Source of the DNA: Muraenolepis orangiensis
Taxonomy: Eukaryota; Chordata; Actinopteri; Gadiformes; Muraenolepididae
Reading direction: 5' to 3'
Length of the DNA stretch: 64,000 bases
NCBI GenBank assembly: GCA_027704905.1
Contig: CM051005.1
Location: forward strand, 28,839,814 to 28,903,813
Each line of letters starts with the position of its first letter. Position 1 is the stretch's first letter. Of the stretch, positions 56,001 to 64,000 are shown in pieces. The notes beneath the pieces are model-generated. The model was not told the DNA's origin. It was given only the letters and a program-made list of their open reading frames with translations, and did no database searches. A program made the translations under genes and the position numbers.

Positions 56001-58508
56001 GTGGAACAAACTCCCCACGGAGGTCACGACTGCAGAGTCTCTGCCCATCTTCCACCGCAGACTGAAAAACCACCTCTTCAGGACACACTTCCCGGATCCT
56101 TCCTCGTAGCGCTTAGTCAATTATCTAAGTAGATGGTTAGGTAGATATTGTTATATATTGTTTGCCAACGTATTGTACTTTTACCTGAACTTATCGTACT
56201 TCGACCTGAGCACTGGTTCAGTTCTTGGAGACCGATTAGAAATGAAATGCACTTTTGACTTTTGGTGACGAGATGTTCTCTTACCTTCCTTTGTTGAAAC
56301 ACACTACTGTAAGATGCTTTGGATAAAGCGTCTGCTAAATGACTGGAATGTAATGTAAAGTTTCTAACACGTTAGTGTATTTCTAACATGTTATTTGTGT
56401 ATTCCTAACATGTTATTTGTGTATTTCTAACATGTTATTTGTGTATTCCTAACATGTTATTTGTGTATTTCTAACATGTTAGTGTATTCCTAACATGTTA
56501 TTTGTGTATTCCTAACATGTTATTTGTGTATTTCTAACATGTTAGTGTATTCCTAACATGTTATTCGTGTATTTCTAACATGTTATTAGTGTATTTCTAA
56601 CATGTTAGTGTATTCCTAACATGTTATTTGTGTATTTCTAACATGTTATTCATGTATTTCTAACATGTTATTCGTGTATTTCTAACCAGGACGAAGAGCA
56701 GGAAATATGAAAACAATTCAAATTAAGCAAAAAGATGAACCAACATGAAAGCGATATCAATTTAGAATTGACCCCTTATGTTATTAAGGGTTATCATGGT
56801 CTTAAGGGTTATCAAGGTTTTATTAAAGGCTATCAAGGTGTTATTAAGGGTTATTTAAGGTGTGCATTAAGCATCAGAAGATGACAAGTTCCTTTTCCCT
56901 CCTGGCTACGTAGCCTAGCGGTGACCAATGAGGTTCCACTGACGTGGCGGAGCCAGTGACACATTAGCATGCTCTCACATTACAGACGGTGCACACCCAA
57001 GAAGAACCACACCCTACACAGTTCCTTAGCTGGCTTTGAAACGGACACATCGATACACACTTCCTGACAAGACATTTGGAAGGTGTGTGGACACAGCCGT
57101 CTGTGATACGGTCATTTGACGTTTGTAGATCCTGTTGTCCATCACTTAAATAGCACTGGTGTTGTGAATGCGACAAGCGACAAGCTACAGGCTACAGGCT
57201 CCGCTGCTTACCTCCAGGTTCACCATCACAAAGTTGTGAGCCAGCTCAGAGATCTCCTTGGACTCGGAGAACTTGGGCTTCAGAGCTGAAGGCACAGCAA
57301 CAACATGCAGTCAGTGGGTGATGAGAGTCTTCATCTCTCACAGGCTGTTCAATAGCATGTGTTACCATTTAGATCTTACTGATACTCCTTACTGATACAG
57401 GATGACAGTTTGGAAATGGAGGAAGAAAATAATTTGGAGCTCAGAAAATGCATCGTCTCTCGCATATTAATCTTAGCACAGTATCAAAATGAAACATACA
57501 ATATCCAAGGACTTTAACTAAGGACATGTACAAATATTATTAAAGTCCTAAAAGGGAATCTAAAATGTATTGTGTTATTGCATTAATAATACATCTGAAA
57601 AGAGGTTACCTTTGCAAGCGCCGCACCAAGTCTTGTGAACGATGACCATCATGGGAAGTCCACTGAATTGATACATCAAAGACAGAAAGAAGTGAGCAGT
57701 CATGGCTAAAAGAATGAAATGTAGACTCAAAGAAAAATGCTTTGATTTGAGCATTGAGAATGAAGTCATCAAATGAAAGATCACCTCCAAACTTTAACAA
57801 CACATTCGTTCTGATGGCAGTTTGTTCTACTAGTCTTAATGAAACTATACAAGAAGGGGAGCATGACGAATGACAAACAGAATGAAACACGTCTCCAGAA
57901 GACATTCGGCCATGGATGAATGAGTGAGCAGTAAGAGTTATATGGTGCTCTGTGTTCACCTGGCCTCTGCTTCCTTCTTCCCATCGTCCAGAGTTCTCCA
58001 GCTGATGTTATCTCCAAAGCCTGGGGTCAGAAACACTCACTGAAAAAAGGTTCTCTGAGACGGGGTGCGTCTTTGTTACTACAAAGTCCAGCATTATCAA
58101 ATATGAACTTCAGGTAAGCGCTCCTTAATTATGCAACTTGTTAACTTGGCGGATGAATTTTTTGAATGAATGACAGTTAATGTGCTGAACATATGTTGTG
58201 CTCAACTGCATTCATGCGGTTCAGGTGAGAGTTGGTGTGGAATGAGGCTGGAGTCACCAGGGCTCTCCAGGATGCTATCGGGGCTCTCCAGGAGCTCCAG
58301 GATGAGCTCCAGGATCAACTGAAGACCCTTTGCTCAGTGGGTGTATCGGTGGAGCTTCGCTTCGGGCCACCAATAACTGACATTCGCTACCCAGTAATCA
58401 TGACTTACCTCGACTAGGAGCTGCGGAGACGACCTCGCTGAAACAGCTCAGAGAAAACAACACCTGCAAGGAGGACAAGAACACTAACTTCATGGCAGAA
58501 GGCTGCAT
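53046..58508 (-). CDS. txndc12: Thioredoxin domain-containing protein 12 (ER, ERp18/19)
   Basis: Coding exons: 58508-58409, 58020-57960, 57662-57610, 57285-57212, 53659-53590, 53296-53213, 53125-53046, all in phase. Two in-frame starts exist (58508 or 58493); the second has the better Kozak context (GCCATGA). A hydrophobic signal peptide (LVFLSSLQVLFSL) is followed by GFGDNISWRTLDDGKKEAEA. The active site WCGAC gives the family's CXXC (CGAC). The cis-proline region is DGGYIPRILFLDPSG and the C-terminus is SHVGDEL, an ER-retrieval signal of the KDEL type (human: EDEL). Known role: luminal thiol-disulfide oxidoreductase. The length of about 170 residues fits. The 3.5-kb intron between 57212 and 53659 holds an L2 LINE and a minisatellite. 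Confidence 0.94.
53720..53890 (+). mobile_element. SINE body copy in txndc12 intron
   Basis: CTCCCCTGGATATCCAATAG, TACTAGGATGGGTTAAATGC and CAGTAAAGAGGATTC match 25446-25630. It is antisense to the host gene. Confidence 0.7.
54240..54340. repeat. Left part of the ACATGTTATTAGTGTATT minisatellite
   Basis: Four to five units of CACATGTTATTAGTGTATTC. The same motif continues after the L2 element at 56355-56690. Confidence 0.85.
54380..56355 (+). mobile_element. L2-type LINE ORF2 remnant with nested SINE
   Basis: Reverse-transcriptase blocks are visible: HQSGFKEGHLTETALLAV, LILLDLSAAFNTVNHQILL, LTTGVPQGSVLGPLLLSLY, then the catalytic YHCYADDTQL, and the L2-type C-terminal segment (ISRLDYCNSLLAGAP, WWNKLPTEVTTAESLPIF, RRLKNHLF). 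There are several frameshifts and stops, so it is dead. It lacks the endonuclease. The 3' end is GCTTTGGATAAAGCGTCTGC-type. It is antisense to txndc12 and interrupted by a SINE at 55264-55467. Confidence 0.9.
55264..55475 (+). mobile_element. SINE inserted in the L2 element, with 8-bp target duplication
   Basis: ACCATTGA occurs at 55256-55263 and again at 55468-55475, and removing the insert restores the L2 reading frame. The 5' part (GGCTCCTCCTAGCAAAAACT, GTGTCCTTGAGCAAGAC) matches the SINE at 2690-2740. The 3' part differs (AAAGCGCTTTGGATAAAAGC and an ATT tail), so it is a second subfamily with a shared head. Confidence 0.85.
56355..56690. repeat. Right part of the TTTCTAACATGTTATT minisatellite
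   Basis: About 14 units of CTAACATGTTATTTGTGTAT. This is the same core motif as at 54240-54340, on the other side of the L2 insertion. Confidence 0.92.
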
Positions 58509-59202
58509 ATTGAACCGGTCTTTCTTGCAACTATGGCTATTTGATATCCGTGGAACCGCTTCTGCCGCAACCAATGAATGAACTGGAAGTGATGTGACAT
58601 GTGGACCGAGGGCGTCGGGACCGTTCATTTCAAAGTAAAAGTCTCTTCTCTCGTACGTGATAACTGATACTTCATGTGTGAGTGCAGACTTTTACTTTGA
58701 AAATACACGCGACTGCGAGCTTTTGTGTGTGCGTGTGTGAACGCGAGGGTGCCCCCTTGTGTCCAGTAGGAGAGGCCCATCCAGCTGTGGTCCACATGGA
58801 GCCTGACTCTCATCCGCAGCTCATCTCGACCACAGGTTCCCCTGCTGCCACATTCTGAGGTATTCCTTTTTTTAATAGCAGTAAACTTTAGGTTAAATTC
58901 TTTGATTGATTGTGACGTTGAGATGAGCAGGTTGGTTGATCAACAGATAACCCTGTAACTGTGTGTAAACGTTTCTAAGACTGTATTTGTGTGACTAAAG
59001 ATTGTGTAATAGCGTTGTAATGTTAAATACTTTTTAAACATTCTGCGCAGCCAGTACTGTAGGCCTACTGCTGTAGCGATTAGTCGTGTTAATATATTGT
59101 AATGTCACATACTTTTAAAACATTATAATTGTGTTTTCCACCAGCAGTTTATTGGTGTATATTAGTCCTAGATGTTATGGTTTTTATATATTCTTTTCTT
59201 AG
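58509..59202. promoter_or_regulatory. Probable bidirectional promoter, txndc12 / btf3l4-like
   Basis: The two genes are transcribed away from each other with 0.7 kb between coding starts, an arrangement also known for human TXNDC12 and BTF3L4. No TATA box is obvious. The right side is AT-rich and belongs partly to the first btf3l4-like intron, whose acceptor is at 59201-59202. Confidence 0.55.
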
Positions 59203-59207
59203 TTGTC

Positions 59208-60570
59208 ATGAATCAAGAGAAGCTCGCCAAACTTCAAGCCCAGGTCCGGATAGGAGGGAAGGTAATGTTTACAGAATACATTTTATTTCAAGTGTGTGTG
59301 ATTTACTGATCTCTGTTTCTATCTCTTCCTGAAAGCGGCTGGTGTCACAAAAGACATTCCAGTGATTCTCCTGAGCTCAGCGTTCCCTTTATGAGCCAAA
59401 GCCCCGCGGACCAGGGACACTTCACACATTGTTCTGCTGTCAGTCCCGGAGATGCTTAATAGATGACTGGATTATCATCTCCGTAGGGCTGGGCCTAAGG
59501 GCTAGGCCTACTGGGCCTGGGGCCTAGGCCTATTGGGCCTCAGGGCTAGGCCTACTGGGCCTGGGGCCTAGGCCTACTGGGCCTGGGGCCTAGGCCTACT
59601 GGGCCTCAGGGCTAGGCCTGCTAGGCCTACTGGGCCTCAGGGCTAGGCCTGCTAGGCCTACTGGGCCTACTGGGCCTGGGGGCTAGGCCTACTGGGCCTG
59701 GGGGCTAGGCCTACTGGGCCTGGGGGCTAGGCCTACTAGGCCTGGGGGCTAGGCCTACTGGGCCTGGGGGCTAGGCCTACTGGGCCTCAGGGCTAGGCCT
59801 ACTGGGCCTCAGGCTAGGCCTACTGGGCCTCAGGGCTAGGCCTACTGGGCCTGGTCCCACGTCAAAAACAATGGGACAATAGAAACACAACAGCAAACTG
59901 ACATTTTGAGTCAATAGAAGACACACACACACACACACACTGTAAAGATTAAAAGATGAAGCATTTTTCCAAAATATCATCTCCTTTTCTTCTCCACCTT
60001 CTCTTCTCACATGCCAACCCTCCTGTCCCCAGGGAACCCCTCGCAGGAAGAAGAAGATCGTCCACAGAACGTCCACCGCCCAGGACAAGAAGCTCCACAG
60101 CTCTCTGAGGAAGCTGGTGGTGAACAACATGGCAGGAATAGAAGAGGTACAGCGCTACTCTGTGATCTATGAGTTCTATTGAGCAGTAGATGAGCAGTAG
60201 ATGAGCAGTATATGAGCCTTCAGTGTAACTCATCACAAAGAGTTGAATAAGTAGATCTAGTGATAGTGTTGAGAGTCCACTAGGCTCCTTCACAAGCGTC
60301 CACTAGGCTCCTTCACAAGCGTCCACTAGGCTCCTTCACAAGTGTCCTTGGTCCTCTCCCAGGTGAACATGATCCGGGAGGACGGCACGGTGGTGTACTT
60401 CATCAACCCCAAGGTGCAGGCCTCTCTGTCGGCCAACACCTTCGCTGTGACCGGCCCCGCTCAGACCAAGCCGCTGACCCAGCTGCTCCCGGGCCTCCTG
60501 ACCCAGCTGGGCTCGGACCGCCTCAGCAACCTGCAGCAGCTGGCCCAGCGCTTCCCCGGGCCCAGGACAA
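59208..60570 (+). CDS. btf3l4: BTF3/NAC-beta family protein, BTF3L4-like (3' end outside or disrupted)
   Basis: Coding exons 59208-59261, 60033-60146 and 60363 to about 60567 (donor unclear). The protein starts MNQEKLAKLQAQVRIGGK. The NAC domain follows: RRKKKIVHRTSTAQDKK, NNMAGIEEVNMI, FINPKVQASLSANTFAV, LLPGLLTQLG. Known role: beta subunit of the nascent polypeptide-associated complex at the ribosome exit. The btf3l4 assignment comes from the head-to-head txndc12 neighbour and the 18-residue first block. It differs unusually often from the near-invariant vertebrate sequence. The expected acidic C-terminus is not in the window. The last exon runs straight into the TAC array. Confidence 0.78.
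59480..59850. repeat. GGGCCTAGGCCTACT minisatellite in btf3l4 intron
   Basis: Units mix CTAGGCCTACTGGGCCT with CAGGG, GGGG or GGCC spacers. It is full of AGGCCT palindromes. Confidence 0.93.
60254..60345. repeat. Short 23-bp tandem repeat before a btf3l4 acceptor
   Basis: Three and a half copies of GTCCACTAGGCTCCTTCACA, ending about 20 bp before the acceptor at 60361. Confidence 0.9.
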
Positions 60571-60571
60571 G

Positions 60572-63225
60572 TCTGTACTACTACTATACTCCTACTATAC
60601 TCCTACTACCATACTCCTACTACTATACTACTTCTATTATACTCCTACTATACTACTCCTACTATACTACTTCTATTATACTCCTATTATACTCCTACTA
60701 TAATACTCCTACTACTATACTACCACTATTATACTCCTACTACCATACTACTACTATTATACTCCTACTACCATAATACTACTATTATACTGCTACTACT
60801 ATACTACTACTATTATACTACTACTATTATACTCCTACTACCATACTCCTACTATACTACTACTATTATACTCCTACCATACTACTACTATTATACTACT
60901 ACTATTATACTCCTACTACCATACTACTACTATACTACTACTATTATACTCCTACTATTATACTACTACTATTATACTACTACTATTATACTACTACTAT
61001 TATACTACTCCTACTATACTACTACTATTATACTACTCCTACTATACTACTCCTACTATACTCCTACTATTATACTACTACTATTATACTCCTACTATTA
61101 TACTACTACTATTATACTACTCCTACTATACTACTACTATTATACTCCTACTACCATACTACTACTATACTACTACTATTATACTCCTACTATTATACTA
61201 CTACTATTATACTCGTACTATTATACTACTACTATTATACTACTACTATTATACTACTACTATTATACTCCTACTATTATACTACTCCTACTATACTCCT
61301 ACTATTATACTACTACTATTATACTCCTACTATTATACTACTACTATTATACTACTCCTACTATACTACTACTATTATACTCCTACTACCATACTCCTAC
61401 TATTATACTATTATACTACTACTTCCATACTACTACTATTATACTCCTACTACTACCATACTACTATTATACTCCTACTACTATACTACTACTACTATTA
61501 TACTACTACTACCATACTACTATTATACTCCTACTACACTACTACTGCTACTACCACCACCACCATACTGCTACTACCATACTACTACTACTACTATACT
61601 ACTACTATTATACTCCTACTACCATACTATTATACTCCTACTACTATACTACTACTATTATACTCCTACTACCATACTACTACTACTACTACCATACTCC
61701 TACTATACTACTACTACTACACTCCTACTATACTACTACTACTACCATACTATTACTATTATACTCCTACTACCATACTACTACTATACTGCTACTACTA
61801 CTATACTGCTACTACCACTATACTGCTACTACTATACTGCTACTACCATACTACTATACTGTTACTACCATACTACTATACTGCTACTACCATACTACTA
61901 CTATACTGCTACTACTACTATACTGCTACTACCATACTACTACTACTATACTGCTACTACTACCATACTACTACTACTATACTGCTACTACCATACTACT
62001 ACTACTACATACTACTACTACTATACTACTACTACTACCATACTGCTACTACTACTATACAGCTACTACCATACTGCTACTATACTGCTACTACTACTAT
62101 ACTGCTGCTACTACCATACTACTACTACTACTACTATACTGCTACTACTACCATACTACTACTACCATACTACTACTATACTGCTACTACCATACTACTA
62201 CTATACTGCTACTACTACTATACTGCTACTACTACCATACTACTAATACTATACTGCTGCTACTACTACTATACTGCTACTACCATACTACTACTATACT
62301 GCTACTACTACTATACAGCTACTACCATACTACTACTATACTGCTACTACCACTATACTGCTACTACCATACTACTATTATACTGCTACTACCATACTAC
62401 TACTATACTGCTACTAGCATACTACTACTATACTGCTACTACCATACTACTACTATACTGCTACTACCATACTACTACTATACTGCTACTACCATACTAC
62501 TACTACCTACTACTACTACTATACTGCTACTACTACTATACTGCTACTACCATACTACTACACTACTACTACTATAAGAATAGATAAATAAAATAGAAAA
62601 ATAGAAAATGTATCACAACTACCTACCTCTCTATAGTTTACATATACAGATACCTGTTTACTGTACCTGCCATATATATTTATATATACACATATATTTA
62701 TATTTACATATACATACATATACATTTATATTTGCCATACATTTATATATGCTCACTTGTATATACATTTAGATCTATATATTTTCATCCTGCTTTTAAT
62801 AGCATACCCCTGATCACTACGTTCAATTATCTCACCTGTATATACATATACCTATTATGATGCTCATATCACATTTATACCTAGACTGTCTTTTAACCTG
62901 TACATTTAAACTGTAAATTATATTATATTACCATGTACTTTACTGCAACATTTGCACTCTGGTTAGATGCTACATTATTTTTGCTGTACTGTACTTGTGC
63001 TGTGAGATGACAATACATTAGAATCTAATCTAATCTAATCTAATCTACTGCTACTACCATACTACTACTACTATACTGCTACTACTATACCACTACTATA
63101 ATACTATACTACTATGCCACTACAATACTACTACTATACCACTACAATGCTTCTACTACTATACTACTACTATAATAATAATAATTATTAAATAATAATT
63201 ATTATTATAATAATAATAATTCAAA
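60572..63225. repeat. TAC/TAT-rich tandem array, left part
   Basis: Long array of TACTAC, TATTATACTCC and TACTATACTGC blocks with regional variants (CTCC types first, CTGC and CCAT types later), interrupted at 62585-63045 by a family B repeat. No coding signal. The array continues to the window end. Confidence 0.97.
62585..63045 (-). repeat. Interspersed repeat family B inside the TAC array
   Basis: Reverse complement of the 42163 and 36446 copies (CTAGACTGTCTTTTAACCTG, TTGCACTCTGGTTAGATGC). It is followed by a short TCTAATC tandem run. Confidence 0.8.
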
Positions 63226-63392
63226 TTTGTCAGTGTACAGCACAAGTACAGTACAGTGAAAGGAATGTCTCAGCCCCATCCTAGTATGAGGAGCAGCAGT
63301 CAGCGGTTATACAGAGGGGAGCAGTTAGGGTTAGGGGGTCTTGCTCAAGGACACCTCCATAGGTTTTTTGCTAGGAGGAGCCGGGGATAATA
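63226..63392 (-). mobile_element. SINE copy inside the TAC array
   Basis: CATCCTAGTATGAGGAGCAG, GTTAGGGTTAGGGGGTCTTG and TTGCTAGGAGGAGCCGGGGA match the family at 2560-2802. The tRNA head is cut off at about 63390 by renewed TAC repeats. Confidence 0.75.
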
Positions 63393-63430
63393 CTACTACA
63401 AGTACTATACTACTACTACTACTATACTAC

Positions 63431-63470
63431 GGCAGCTGGTCCAGCGCTTCCCCGGCCCCAGGAAAGGTCC
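63431..63470 (+). pseudogene. Second copy of the btf3l4-like exon end
   Basis: GGCAGCTGGTCCAGCGCTTC and the following CCCGG...CCCAGGA repeat the exon end at 60535-60567 with few changes. It is followed by about 40 bp of unique sequence and renewed TAC array. Confidence 0.7.
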
Positions 63471-63509
63471 TTACGCTCGGACCACAGGAACCACCACGCT
63501 GAGCCTAAT

Positions 63510-64000
63510 CTTAATACTATACTATACTGTACTACAATACTACTACTATACTACTATATTATACTGCTACTACTATACTGTACTACTATATTATACTGCT
63601 ACTACTATACTATACTGTACTACAATACTACTACTATACTACTATATTATACTGCTACTACTATACTGTACTACTATATTATACTGCTACTACTATACTA
63701 TACTGTACTGTACTACAATACTACTACTATACTACTATATTATACTGCTACTACTATACTACTATATTATACTGCTACTACTATACTATACTACTATATT
63801 ATACTGCTACTACTATACTGTAGTACTATACTACTAGATTATACTGCTACTATACTGTACTACTATATTATACTGCTACTACTGTACTGTACTACTATAC
63901 TACTACTATACTATACTGCTACTACTATAGTACTACAATAGTACTATATTATACTGCTACTACTATACTACTATATTATACTACTACTGCTATAGTACTA
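63510..64000. repeat. TAC/TAT-rich array, right part, running off the window
   Basis: Longer units (CTACTACTATACTGTACTAC, TATATTATACTGCTACTAC) than in the left part. Reaches the last base. Confidence 0.95.

Noticed and set aside
60342..60776. Extension of the BTF3L4-like protein into Tyr/Leu repeats
   Set aside because: The frame past about 60567 is only TAC/TAT translation. The known family continues with an acidic tail from further exons, not with this sequence.

Overview
The window is nuclear DNA from a ray-finned (teleost) fish. The evidence is intron-rich vertebrate genes with GT-AG junctions, teleost-type L2 and Ty3/Gypsy retrotransposons, tRNA-derived SINEs, and very many micro- and minisatellites. 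I cannot fix the species. No bacterial-type operon, CRISPR array or rRNA was seen.

Layout: (1) 1-4019 has no recognisable coding gene; it holds tandem arrays and one SINE. (2) miga1 (mitoguardin 1), + strand, 15 coding exons, 4086-12871. (3) fubp1 (KH-domain single-strand DNA/RNA-binding protein), - strand, 22595 down to about 16471 plus an unresolved last exon, with a probable long 3' UTR to about 13378. miga1 and fubp1 are tail to tail. (4) A slc25a24-like Ca2+-regulated mitochondrial ATP-Mg/Pi carrier, - strand, 26563-23137. (5) A transposon island, 27600-32330: Harbinger-type transposase remnant, LINE reverse-transcriptase fragment and composite Ty3/Gypsy. (6) dnajb4 (HSP40), + strand, three coding exons, 32868-37862. 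(7) An array of CTCF-like motifs at 38661-38750. (8) gipc2 (PDZ adaptor), + strand, six coding exons, 39655-51582. (9) txndc12 (ER thioredoxin-like), - strand, seven coding exons, 58508-53046, with an L2 LINE nested in its large intron. (10) The first three coding exons of a BTF3L4-like nascent-chain-complex subunit, + strand and head-to-head with txndc12, running into a 3.4-kb TAC/TAT-rich array that reaches the window edge.

The genes are unrelated housekeeping genes that share conserved linkage rather than a pathway. miga1-fubp1-dnajb4-gipc2 corresponds to human 1p31, and the txndc12/btf3l4 divergent pair to human 1p32. Here the two blocks are adjacent.

The most interesting signal is structural. 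Tandem repeats repeatedly start at, or contain copies of, splice sites. Examples are (TG)n tracts fused to two consecutive miga1 acceptors, a duplicated donor and a multiplied acceptor in the carrier gene, minisatellites starting within about 20 bp of donors, a gipc2 intron that is about 80% (CT)n, and a copied btf3l4 exon end on the far side of the TAC array. The CTCF-like array, in-frame tandem donors in fubp1, two perfect long inverted repeats and nested transposons are also worth checking. I found no convincing wholly new gene system.
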